Source: JBGZFC01 sp964631255 (GTDB lineage: Bacteria > Bacteroidota > Bacteroidia > Bacteroidales > Dysgonomonadaceae). From it: a stretch of DNA of 64,000 nt. A program made the position numbers and the translations under genes. The DNA lies in NCBI GenBank assembly GCA_964631255.1, contig CAZVWS010000005.1:19253-83252 (forward strand). Direction: 5' to 3'. Positions 19,483-27,686 of the stretch are shown in pieces. Below the pieces are notes generated by a model. It made no database searches and was not told where the DNA came from. It worked only from the letters and a program-made list of their open reading frames with translations. Positions within the stretch are counted from its first letter, which is position 1, and the number at the start of each line of letters is the position of its first letter.

Positions 19483-19854
19483 GTGAAAGAATTTATTAAA
19501 AAAGAGTTAGAGAAGTTATCAACAACCATTTCGGTAGAACAGTTTCTGGAATTATCGGAAACGGAAAATTCGCTCCTTATTCTGGAAATTGCACTGGCCG
19601 ACTACACGCTCACCGATATTGCACGAATTGTGGAAAGCAACAATGCCCGTGTTATGAGTTTGTACGTATTGCCCATTGCCGAGGGTACTACCCTTTTGGT
19701 GTGCATCAAACTCAACATACAGGATTTGAGCATGGTAATGATGGGATTTGAACGATTTAACTACAAGATTTTGTACTACTTCATGAAGGAGGGCAAAATT
19801 ACCGACACGCACAAAGAGCGGCTGGCGGAATTATTGTTTTATCTTGATATGTAA
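19483..19854 (+). CDS. ACT-like domain protein, remnant of a CBS-domain protein
   Basis: 123 residues, GTG start. The pattern LLILEIALADYTLTDIARIVESNNARV, followed by MGFERFNYKILYYFM, matches the C-terminal ACT-like part of the roughly 220-residue CBS-domain protein usually encoded beside nadK in Bacteroidales. The two CBS motifs that normally fill the N-terminal half are absent, and the 136-nt gap to the divergent pdxJ gene leaves no room for them. Only about 20 residues of the linker remain. Presumably a small-ligand sensor; the ligand is unknown. 21 nt upstream of nadK, so co-transcribed. Confidence 0.8.
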   Translation: MKEFIKKELEKLSTTISVEQFLELSETENSLLILEIALADYTLTDIARIVESNNARVMSLYVLPIAEGTTLLVCIKLNIQDLSMVMMGFERFNYKILYYFMKEGKITDTHKERLAELLFYLDM

Positions 19855-19875
19855 GAAACTTTTTTTCGTAGAATA

Positions 19876-20763
19876 ATGAAAATTGCACTAATTGGAAGTA
19901 TTTTCCCCGACAGCACCGAAAGAGCAGAGCAGCAGATTTTGGAGGTTTGCCTCCAGATAAAGAAACACGCGATTGCGCTTTACCTGCCCAAAACATTTTT
20001 TGACTCGCTCACACTGGACACACAGCGCAAGCTGGAAACAATTTGCACGCTGTTTGACAAGTTGCCGCCCGTAGATATGGCGGTGAGCGTGGGCGGAGAC
20101 GGTACTTTCTTGCGCACGGCAGCCATCGTGGGCAGTTCGGGCGTGCCGGTATTGGGGATAAACACGGGACGACTGGGTTTTCTGGCAGCCATCAACCTAT
20201 CGGATGTGGAGGCCACGCTGCAAGAAATTGTTTTGGGGAAATACCTCATCGAAGAGCGTGCGCTGCTGCAATTGCGTACCAATAACGGCAACATAGAGCC
20301 CGGACTGAACACCACGGCACTAAACGAAGTTGCTGTCATGAAACAAGACACCTCGTCCATGCTGACGATACACGCGTTTATCGACAACCATTTTCTCACT
20401 TCTTATCAGGCAGATGGGCTCATCATTGCTACTCCAAGCGGCTCTACCGCCTATTCTATGAGCGTGGGCGGACCTATACTTGTACCCAATTCGCCCAGCT
20501 TTGTTTTATCGCCCATCGCGCCACACAGCCTAACATCTCGTCCGTTGGTAATTGGTAACAACAGCAAAATAAGGCTAACCATGGAAAGTCGCAGCCACAA
20601 TTTTTTGGTTTCGTTGGATGGTCAATCCCAGATTTTTAACGAAAAAACCGAAATTGAAATCGAGAAGGCTAATTTTGTTTTGAAAGTGGTGAAACGTGTC
20701 GGCCACACTTTTTTCGAAACGCTTCGCGACAAATTGATGTGGGGTGTGGATGTAAGAAAATAG
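19876..20763 (+). CDS. nadK: NAD kinase
   Basis: Cytoplasmic ATP(polyphosphate)-NAD kinase that makes NADP. 295 residues. The GGDGT motif (73-77, catalytic Asp75) is followed by GINTGRLGFLA, by NEVAV with the ATP/NAD site, and by DGLIIATPSGSTAYSMSVGGP near 179-199. Follows the ACT-like gene by 21 nt. In Bacteroidales this pair commonly faces pdxJ, as here. Confidence 0.97.
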   Translation: MKIALIGSIFPDSTERAEQQILEVCLQIKKHAIALYLPKTFFDSLTLDTQRKLETICTLFDKLPPVDMAVSVGGDGTFLRTAAIVGSSGVPVLGINTGRLGFLAAINLSDVEATLQEIVLGKYLIEERALLQLRTNNGNIEPGLNTTALNEVAVMKQDTSSMLTIHAFIDNHFLTSYQADGLIIATPSGSTAYSMSVGGPILVPNSPSFVLSPIAPHSLTSRPLVIGNNSKIRLTMESRSHNFLVSLDGQSQIFNEKTEIEIEKANFVLKVVKRVGHTFFETLRDKLMWGVDVRK

Positions 20764-20855
20764 CGACCGGATGCGGATCGTGGCGTAAGATTCTTGTTGT
20801 GTACACGCGGTAATCAAACCCAATAAATGTTGTGCCTCCCATGGTACAAGTTACA

Positions 20856-20957
20856 CTACAATGGTGCAAGTGTCAGTTCTATTTGATTGGGATTTTGCGC
20901 CGTGGCAAAATGCCAAAATAAGATAAAGATAATGGAGAATATAGATGTCTTTTTCAT
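20856..20957 (-). pseudogene. 33-codon ORF with a signal peptide, likely fragment of an exported protein
   Basis: A short frame reading MKKTSIFSIIFILFWHFATA followed by QNPNQIELTLAPL and a stop. The first 20 residues look like a complete Sec signal peptide with the Ala-x-Ala/Gln cleavage typical of Bacteroidetes, but almost no mature protein follows. It starts 12 nt after the lipoprotein gene stop on the same strand. No continuation was recognised in the other two frames downstream, where nadK is antisense. Either a decayed exported-protein gene or a tiny secreted peptide; coding status uncertain. Confidence 0.35.
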
Positions 20958-20969
20958 AATCGTATCGGG

Positions 20970-21443
20970 TTAATTATTTCTTTTTATATCAAAGCGACCT
21001 TCGGTAATATGCCATATTTCACCATCTTCAAACACTATTTCCATTTGAAATGTTCCAGAGATGACATTTGAATTGTATGTAGTGATGTGAATATGGGAAT
21101 TGGAATCAGGCACTACAGTTCCTGAATTTACAGTAATTCCTTCGGTGTATAAACCTGTGTTAGAGTCAAAATTAAAGTTTAAAAAAATACTTTCCTCTGG
21201 TTCATAAATATATGCAGTAATATGAACATAGTCCTGTCTTTGGTAATAATATATTCCCTGTAGCGAAAGAAAGGATTTAGGATCCCATTTTCCACTACAC
21301 TTATACACTACCCCATTGATTTTGCAACCAAAAGTATCTGCACCTGTTTGTGTGGCGGGAGGCAGTTCGTTCAAGGCGTCTTTGGTGCAGCCGCAGGCGG
21401 TAAGCAGCAGCGCAACGAGCGAAATACGGATAATTGTTTTCAT
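20970..21443 (-). CDS. Small lipoprotein, DUF6252-like
   Basis: 157 residues. A type II signal peptide with lipobox LTAC (Cys17) indicates membrane anchoring. The mature part begins with a LPPATQTGADTFGCKINGVV pattern, frequent in small Bacteroidetes lipoproteins of the DUF6252 type, followed by a beta-rich domain ending in EGRFDIKRNN. Function unknown. Flanked by yddG (178 nt upstream) and the 33-codon fragment; probably its own transcription unit, with only a one-mismatch -7 box upstream. Confidence 0.75.
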   Translation of the reverse strand: MKTIIRISLVALLLTACGCTKDALNELPPATQTGADTFGCKINGVVYKCSGKWDPKSFLSLQGIYYYQRQDYVHITAYIYEPEESIFLNFNFDSNTGLYTEGITVNSGTVVPDSNSHIHITTYNSNVISGTFQMEIVFEDGEIWHITEGRFDIKRNN

Positions 21444-21543
21444 AATTCAGAATATTTTTTAGTTAATAAAGTTTGTAAAGATAATTGTTTGTTTTGATAG
21501 TTTAGGCTTTTGGGCGTTTTTTTTTGCAACTGTACCTCACAAT

Positions 21544-21559
21544 AGCGCAAGTTTGCGCT
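21544..21559. repeat. GC-rich palindrome downstream of yddG
   Basis: AGCGCAA GT TTGCGCT, a perfect 7-bp stem with a 2-nt loop in otherwise AT-rich DNA. Not followed by a T tract on either strand, so not a classical intrinsic terminator. May be a REP-like element or a processing hairpin at the 3' end of the feoB-yddG transcript. Confidence 0.4.
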
Positions 21560-21621
21560 TGGAGGGGATTACGAGTATTACAACTTCTGAATTTGTTAAT
21601 CAGAACCAACTACTGCACAAA

Positions 21622-22530
21622 TTACTTTTTAAAACTGAATCTTTTGGTTGACAACCAGCACAAAATAGAGCCAACACAGACCAATATTGCCCCTTGCCAA
21701 AAAGAGAAGCCCAAAACGGTGGACAACACCACCGACGAAAGGGCAGACGAAAACACCGGAATAAAGTAGGATGCTCCGGTCAGAATGGTTACATTTCCTT
21801 TTATGATTCCAACATTCCACGCGGCATATCCAAATCCCATAGAAATGGCTGCCAGAATCAAGTAAATGATGGATTTTGGATGAAAATGCAATTGCGAAAG
21901 ATGATTTCCGTAAAGGAAAAACTGTATCCAAAGAGCAATGGCAACCAACATAAAAAACAGGGTAATTCCGTTGATTCCTTTGGCAAACTTGATGGTTACA
22001 ACGCAATAGGCCGACCACAATATTGCCCCTGCAAATGCAAGCGAATAACTCAACGGATTATTGATAATATGCAGATACATTTGCGAAAAATTGACACCTT
22101 CCTCTCCACCCAAAACCCAAATTATGCCCAACATAGAGCAGAATATTCCGGGTACTATCAGCCAATTTGTTTTTTTGGTATGGAAAACAATGGTGGCTAT
22201 CATTGTGAAAGTTGGCCATAAATAATTGACCATACCAACTTCTATTGCTTGTTTGGCATTTTGCGAGAACCCTATGGAAAGTGCCAAACAAAGTTCATAG
22301 GCAACCATTAGAAATCCTCCCAAGAATAGATATTTTCGGGGAAATTTTCTCAAAGAAACCCAGCCGACACTAAAAATAAGGAATAAAAATGCGACAGAAT
22401 AAATGAGTGCCGAGCCCCCAACCGCTCCAAATGAATTGCTCACTTCTTTTATCAACGCAACAATAGCACTCCACAAAACGATGGCAGCAAAACCAACGAA
22501 AGTACCTTTGGTGGTTTGGTTCATATCCAA
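21622..22530 (-). CDS. yddG: YddG-like aromatic amino acid exporter (DMT/EamA family)
   Basis: 302 residues, ten predicted membrane segments in two EamA halves. The sequence follows E. coli YddG closely at diagnostic places: AIEVGMVNYLWP near 92-103, KTNWLIVPG near 118, the GFGYAAWNVGI stretch near 232, and FWQGAILVC near 275. YddG exports aromatic amino acids and analogues; the substrate here is inferred. Starts 12 nt after the Cys-rich FeoB partner, so it is co-transcribed with feoB. Confidence 0.88.
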   Translation of the reverse strand: MDMNQTTKGTFVGFAAIVLWSAIVALIKEVSNSFGAVGGSALIYSVAFLFLIFSVGWVSLRKFPRKYLFLGGFLMVAYELCLALSIGFSQNAKQAIEVGMVNYLWPTFTMIATIVFHTKKTNWLIVPGIFCSMLGIIWVLGGEEGVNFSQMYLHIINNPLSYSLAFAGAILWSAYCVVTIKFAKGINGITLFFMLVAIALWIQFFLYGNHLSQLHFHPKSIIYLILAAISMGFGYAAWNVGIIKGNVTILTGASYFIPVFSSALSSVVLSTVLGFSFWQGAILVCVGSILCWLSTKRFSFKK

Positions 22531-22542
22531 TTATTTAATAAT

Positions 22543-22704
22543 TTATTTATTCTTTTTCGGTATTTTCTTAGCCGCATCGCAACCCGTGCAGCCGCCACAA
22601 TAGGGCGTGTCATTTTTCACGAAAAAAAATCGATATAGTTTTCGAATCACAATGCCCGCAACAACCAAGGCAATGAGAATAACTACGAGCGATTGAATAT
22701 CCAT
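22543..22704 (-). CDS. FeoB-associated Cys-rich membrane protein
   Basis: 53 residues. One N-terminal membrane segment (about 5-20), a basic stretch, then YCGGCTGCDAAKK, a CxxCxxC cluster, and a Lys-rich end. Small Cys-rich membrane proteins of this type commonly accompany feoB in Bacteroidetes and Firmicutes and are thought to assist ferrous iron transport, perhaps by metal or redox chemistry at the inner face. 27 nt after feoB and 12 nt before yddG. Confidence 0.88.
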   Translation of the reverse strand: MDIQSLVVILIALVVAGIVIRKLYRFFFVKNDTPYCGGCTGCDAAKKIPKKNK

Positions 22705-22731
22705 AATCTACTAATTTTCAGAAAAAACGCA

Positions 22732-25191
22732 TCAAAAAATAAGACTACCCACTTGATAAACCAAGAACGCCACCAACCAAGCCAAAGCGGTGGAATAAAA
22801 CACGCTAAACAACGCCCATCGCCAAGAATGCGACTCTTCTTTGATGGCAGCAATAGTTGCTACGCATGGGAAATAGATGAGCACAAACAACAGGAAACCG
22901 ATAATGACGAGTGGCGAAAAAACCGGCGAACCGTCGGCATGCACTTCTTGCTGCAATCGGGTTTGCAGCGATTGTTGGTCTTCGCTGTCGCCAGTAAACA
23001 ATACACCCATAGTGCTGATTACAATCTCTTTTGCAGCCATTCCGGAGAGCAGGCTGACCGATATTTTCCAATCGAACCCCAATGGGCGCATTACCGGTTC
23101 TATCAATTTGCCGATGCGACCGATGTACGAATTTTCTTGGTGACTCGTGTTGCGCAATCGCTCTATCTCGTTTATCTGCTCCTGTTTCACATCTTCGTTC
23201 AGAATTGTATTTTCAATTTGCGCTATCTGGTTATCGAAAACAGTTTCCTGCCGGCTGTTTCGCGGGAAATATCCCAGAAACCAGATGATGATGGAAGCCA
23301 ATAAAATAACACCTCCCATTTTACGCAAGTATTGCCACGAGCGATCCCACATGTGAATCATCACCGATTTGACGGTAGGCATCCGATAGGGTGGCAACTC
23401 CATTACAAACGGGGTATCTTCTTCTTTGAAAAACGAATGACGAAGCAACAGTGCCGTTAAGGCTGCCAATAAAATGCCCACCACGTACAAACCCAATAGG
23501 GCGATACTGGCGTGGCGACTAAAAAACGCTCCCACGAAAAGTAAATAGACCGGTAGGCGCGCGCTGCACGACATGAATGGCACGATGAGCATCGTGATTA
23601 ATCGGCTGTTTCGACTTTCGATGGTGCGCGTTGCCATGATTGCGGGCACATTGCACCCGAAACCCATGATGAGCGGAATAAACGATTTGCCGTGCAAACC
23701 GATGCGGTGCATCACTTTATCCATGATGAAAGCGGCTCGTGCCATGTAGCCGGAATCTTCCATGAAAGCGATAAAAGCGTATAAAATAACGATATTGGGC
23801 AAAAAAACGATAACGCCACCTACTCCACCTATGATGCCATCTACTATTAAATCTTTTAAAACGCCGTCCGTCATTTGTGTTCTGACTATATTGCCAAGCC
23901 AAGACACACCGGATTCTATCCACTCCATAGGATAAGCTCCCAAACGAAATGTGGCCTCAAACATAATCCAGAGGAAAATAAAAAAGAGCGGAAAGCCAAA
24001 ATATTTGTTTGTCAATATGGAGTCTAACAGACGTGTTTTGCCCGAAAATTTGGTTTTTTCGGTCAAAGTTTCTTTCAAGCCGCCGGCAATGAAACCGTAG
24101 CGGGCATTGGTAAATGCCGACTCGGGGTCTTCTTGTAAAAGTTTTTCGATATATTGTCGCTCTTTCACTGTGCGTGCTTGCAGCTCGGCAGCCAATGGAA
24201 TATTTTGCAGACGAGATTCCATCTCTTTATCGCCTTCCAATAGTTTGATACTGATGTATCGGGACGACATTTCGGGCAGGCTCACCTGTTTGGCTTGCAG
24301 TTCGCGCTGCATCACACCTATCGATTTTTCAATCACTCGCCCGTAGGGAATCAACACACCATCTTTCCGATTTTCGGCAGGAGTTTCGTACAGCTGAATC
24401 ACTTTATCCAATAGCTGCGGAATGCCTTCGCCGCTTCGCCCCACGGTTGGCACAAACGGGATGCCCAACATTTCGCCCAGCGCAACATAATCAAACTTGC
24501 GTCCGGTTTCTTGCAACTCGTCGTACATATTGAGTGCCACCACAATAGGCACATCTATATCTATCAGCTCGGTAGTGAGATATAAATTTCGCTCCAAGGC
24601 AGATGCCGAAACCACGTTGATGATAATATCGGGTTTTTCTTCAAAGATAAATTTACGAACATACAGTTCTTCGGGAGAATATGCCGAGAGCGAATAGGTG
24701 CCGGGTAGGTCTATCAGCTTAAAAGTGTAGCCATTGTGTCGCATCTGCCCCATTTTCGACTCCACGGTTACACCGCTGTAATTGCCCACATGTTCGTGTG
24801 CACCCGATGCCAAATTGAAGATAGAAGTTTTTCCGGCATTCGGATTTCCTACCAATGCCACGGTAATGGTTTTGGAGTGATCTTTCGTATGGCGTATTTT
24901 CGGGATTCGTCTGCTTCTTCTCGCGGTAAGTTCCGATTCATCGTCCCAATCGAAAGATACATCTTCTTTGTTTTTCGAGATTTCAATCAACATCGCCTCG
25001 CTGCGTCGCAAAGAGACTTCGTATTCCATGATGCCATATTTGATGGGATCTTTGAGAGGGGCATTGAGTATGGCGGTTACTTCTTGTCCGCGTACGAAAC
25101 CCATTTCGAGAATACGTTTTCTGAACGCTCCCGAGCCATTCACTTTCACAATGAATGCCTTATCGCCGGTTTGTAATTCTGCAAGCAGCAT
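22732..25191 (-). CDS. feoB: Ferrous iron transporter, fused FeoA-FeoB
   Basis: 819 residues. Residues 1-72 form a FeoA SH3-like domain. A G-protein domain follows, with the P-loop GNPNAGKT (115-122), DLPG (161-164) and NMYD (221-224). The FeoB membrane part starts near 390 and contains two Gate domains, including GFGCNVPAIMATRTI. Imports Fe2+ across the inner membrane; the FeoA-FeoB fusion is common in Bacteroidetes. First gene of a three-gene unit with the Cys-rich partner and yddG. No exact -7 box upstream, but a 23-bp palindrome lies 74 nt before the start. Confidence 0.96.
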   Translation of the reverse strand: MLLAELQTGDKAFIVKVNGSGAFRKRILEMGFVRGQEVTAILNAPLKDPIKYGIMEYEVSLRRSEAMLIEISKNKEDVSFDWDDESELTARRSRRIPKIRHTKDHSKTITVALVGNPNAGKTSIFNLASGAHEHVGNYSGVTVESKMGQMRHNGYTFKLIDLPGTYSLSAYSPEELYVRKFIFEEKPDIIINVVSASALERNLYLTTELIDIDVPIVVALNMYDELQETGRKFDYVALGEMLGIPFVPTVGRSGEGIPQLLDKVIQLYETPAENRKDGVLIPYGRVIEKSIGVMQRELQAKQVSLPEMSSRYISIKLLEGDKEMESRLQNIPLAAELQARTVKERQYIEKLLQEDPESAFTNARYGFIAGGLKETLTEKTKFSGKTRLLDSILTNKYFGFPLFFIFLWIMFEATFRLGAYPMEWIESGVSWLGNIVRTQMTDGVLKDLIVDGIIGGVGGVIVFLPNIVILYAFIAFMEDSGYMARAAFIMDKVMHRIGLHGKSFIPLIMGFGCNVPAIMATRTIESRNSRLITMLIVPFMSCSARLPVYLLFVGAFFSRHASIALLGLYVVGILLAALTALLLRHSFFKEEDTPFVMELPPYRMPTVKSVMIHMWDRSWQYLRKMGGVILLASIIIWFLGYFPRNSRQETVFDNQIAQIENTILNEDVKQEQINEIERLRNTSHQENSYIGRIGKLIEPVMRPLGFDWKISVSLLSGMAAKEIVISTMGVLFTGDSEDQQSLQTRLQQEVHADGSPVFSPLVIIGFLLFVLIYFPCVATIAAIKEESHSWRWALFSVFYSTALAWLVAFLVYQVGSLIF

Positions 25192-25264
25192 AAATGGTTG
25201 TTATCTGTTTTTCGGAATACAAAGAAACAAACTTTTCTGTTAGAAAACTACTTTTTTGACAATA

Positions 25265-25287
25265 TTATTTATAATTGATATAAATAA
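25265..25287. promoter_or_regulatory. Perfect palindrome upstream of feoB, candidate metalloregulator operator
   Basis: TTATTTATA, spacer ATTGA, TATAAATAA: a perfect 9-bp inverted repeat ending 74 nt before the feoB start codon. Position and symmetry suit a Fur- or DtxR-family iron repressor site. The AT-only arms make chance occurrence in this AT-rich gap possible. Confidence 0.4.
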
Positions 25288-25396
25288 CGGATAATTTTTA
25301 AAGATACACTATGCAATAATTTTTATTAATTACGATATGCAAATATCTTATACATTCATAAAGTAGTGAATTGTATCAGAATTTAAACACAGCTAA

Positions 25397-27652
25397 TTAT
25401 CTCCCTTGTTTGTCGGTCAAGAAAAACACAATTTTTCGGGCATTTACCAACTCTTCGTGCGTAATTCTGTATTTATTTATGCGCTTGCCGTCAATTTCAA
25501 TTTTTTCAATGAAAATAGCTTCGTCGTTCGGCTTCACCGTTTCGATAAGTAACTCTCTTCCACCATAATATTTTGAATCCAGCTTCAATGTTGCTTTTTT
25601 AAAGGCGGGTGTCGTGAGTGTGTAGGAAGCATCGGTGGCATTGTCGGGGTAAAAACCCAACATAGCAAACACAGCCCAAGCCGACATAGTGCCTGTATCG
25701 TCGTTTCCGGGCAAACCGGCAGGTTTGTTGGAGAAATATTTGTTCAACAAATCGGACACAATCTTTTGCGTGCGCCATGCTTCGCCATCTATGTAGCTGA
25801 ATAGATACGGATATGCAATATTGGGTTCGTTGGTAGGATCGTAATGCCCATTATCGAAAATAGATTGTAAATTTTCTACGAATTTCTTTTTTCCACCCAT
25901 CAACCGCATCAGTCCCGCCACATCGTGCGGCACCATAAAGGTATAATTGTATGCACTTCCCTCGTGAAAACCCGGCACGGGTTCAAAGTTTTCGCCTTGT
26001 TTGGGATTGAAAGGTGCGTAGAATGAGCCATCGGGCAAAAGTGGGCGAAAAGTTTGGTGATTTTTATCGAAATACCTACTATAACCACGCGATTGTTTTC
26101 GGAATCGCTCGGCATCTTGTTTCTTACCCAGAGCATCAGCCAGTCTCGACAAAGCGGCATCGGCAATAAAATACTCGAGCGCGTGCGAAACCGAATTGTC
26201 GTATTTTTCCCGCAACGGAATAAAACCCAAATTCAGATAATCGTCGTTGTCGGGACGGAGCTTATTATCTGCTCCTTTGGTTGTTGCCGATTTGTACATA
26301 GCCTGATAAGCACTTTCTATATCGAAATCGCGCAACCCTTTTTGCCACGTATCCACTATAACCGGAATTGCCGGGTCGCCCTCCATGGTAAGTGTTTCTC
26401 TGCCGTAAAGTTCCCATTTGGGCAACCAACCGCTCTCCCGATACATAGCAACCATGGAGCGCACCATATCCAATTGCCGTTCCGGACTAAGTAAAGTAAG
26501 CAGTTGATGTACATTGCGATAAGTATCCCACAACGAAAAAACCGTGTAACGGGTATTGTCCGTTTGCAAAGTGCGTCCGCTCTCCATAGTCGGGTATTCG
26601 CCGTTGGCATCGTTGAGGATATTGGGGTGTATCATGGTGTGATAAAGAGCGGTGTAAAACACGGTTCGCTGGTCGGCAGTACCTCCGTCGATACGAACTT
26701 TTGACAACTCATTTTCCCAACTATCGCGCGCTTGGGCCTTTATTTTATTGAATTGAAAACCTTGTTGTTCGGCATCCAGGTTGAAGCGCGCATTTTCTGT
26801 GCTCACAAACGAAACTCCAATCTGCACCTCCACCGTATCCGTTTGCTCCAGATGATAAGAAAAATATGCGCCAATCTCGTCGCCTGCTATATCGCGGCTG
26901 TAATCGGTATAGATTTTGTATTTCCCGCTATGAACATCCCATTCGGCTTCGATGCCTTGCATCTGTTTTTGTTTTTTCCAATAGCCGCTCGATTTGGGCT
27001 GTTTACTTACTCGCATTACGAAATAGATTGGGAAAACCGCTTGCGGATTGTAGCAAAACGTACCCAACAGCTTCATGCCTTCTATCTCCGTTTCGCTAAC
27101 ACGTTTCATCCAAGCGCCGGATTCGTTGGTAAGTCCCTCGCCCAAATTCATCAAAATATTTGCTTGCCCTTTGGGAAATGTGAAACGAGCAATAGCAGTT
27201 CGCAAGGTTGCCGACACTTCGGTTTTGATGCCATATTTCGTAAGCAAATTGGAGTAAAAACCGGGTACGGCTTTTTCGTCGGAATACGTGCTGCCATAAT
27301 CTCGGTAATCTACTTGCAACTCGCCCGATGTGGGCATCAACAACAGCGAACCCAAATCGGGGCAACCCACGCCACTCAAATTGACGTGCGAAAAACCGGT
27401 AAAATATTTGTTGTCTGCCGAATAGGGCGTTGACCACCATTGTCTGTCTTTGTCGAACCGATTCAAATCAGAGCCCATCACATTGAAGGGAGAAACCGAC
27501 ATCATTCCGTAAGGCAAAACCGCTCCCGGATTGGTTGTACCGTAATTGGATGTACCGATGAAGGGATTTACCAAATCGGTAAAATTTCGGGCGAAAGTCA
27601 ATGGCTGAATTGCCAAAAAGGCGATTAGGGTTATGATTTTGGAAGCTTGCAT
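25397..27652 (-). CDS. GH92 alpha-mannosidase, exported
   Basis: 751 residues with an N-terminal signal peptide (about 1-21) and the glycoside hydrolase family 92 layout: an N-terminal beta-sandwich beginning DLVNPFIGTSNYGTTNPGA, then an (alpha/alpha)6 catalytic domain with SLWDTYRN (about 367), GNDDTGTMSAW (about 657) and GFYP. GH92 enzymes are calcium-dependent exo-alpha-mannosidases acting on N-glycans or mannoproteins; linkage specificity cannot be told. Lies 34 nt downstream of the sialidase gene on the same strand, so probably one operon. No T9SS sorting domain; periplasmic location inferred. Confidence 0.94.
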   Translation of the reverse strand: MQASKIITLIAFLAIQPLTFARNFTDLVNPFIGTSNYGTTNPGAVLPYGMMSVSPFNVMGSDLNRFDKDRQWWSTPYSADNKYFTGFSHVNLSGVGCPDLGSLLLMPTSGELQVDYRDYGSTYSDEKAVPGFYSNLLTKYGIKTEVSATLRTAIARFTFPKGQANILMNLGEGLTNESGAWMKRVSETEIEGMKLLGTFCYNPQAVFPIYFVMRVSKQPKSSGYWKKQKQMQGIEAEWDVHSGKYKIYTDYSRDIAGDEIGAYFSYHLEQTDTVEVQIGVSFVSTENARFNLDAEQQGFQFNKIKAQARDSWENELSKVRIDGGTADQRTVFYTALYHTMIHPNILNDANGEYPTMESGRTLQTDNTRYTVFSLWDTYRNVHQLLTLLSPERQLDMVRSMVAMYRESGWLPKWELYGRETLTMEGDPAIPVIVDTWQKGLRDFDIESAYQAMYKSATTKGADNKLRPDNDDYLNLGFIPLREKYDNSVSHALEYFIADAALSRLADALGKKQDAERFRKQSRGYSRYFDKNHQTFRPLLPDGSFYAPFNPKQGENFEPVPGFHEGSAYNYTFMVPHDVAGLMRLMGGKKKFVENLQSIFDNGHYDPTNEPNIAYPYLFSYIDGEAWRTQKIVSDLLNKYFSNKPAGLPGNDDTGTMSAWAVFAMLGFYPDNATDASYTLTTPAFKKATLKLDSKYYGGRELLIETVKPNDEAIFIEKIEIDGKRINKYRITHEELVNARKIVFFLTDKQGR

Positions 27653-27686
27653 ATTTCTGTTTTTTGGGTGAATGGTTGAATTAAAA

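Noticed and set aside
20841..20870. Direct repeat ATGGTACAAG / ATGGTGCAAG
   Set aside because: Only two 10-bp units with one mismatch; too short to be a repeat array or attachment site.
26732..27433. 233-codon open frame antisense to the GH92 gene
   Set aside because: Fully covered by the GH92 catalytic gene on the opposite strand; no family features.
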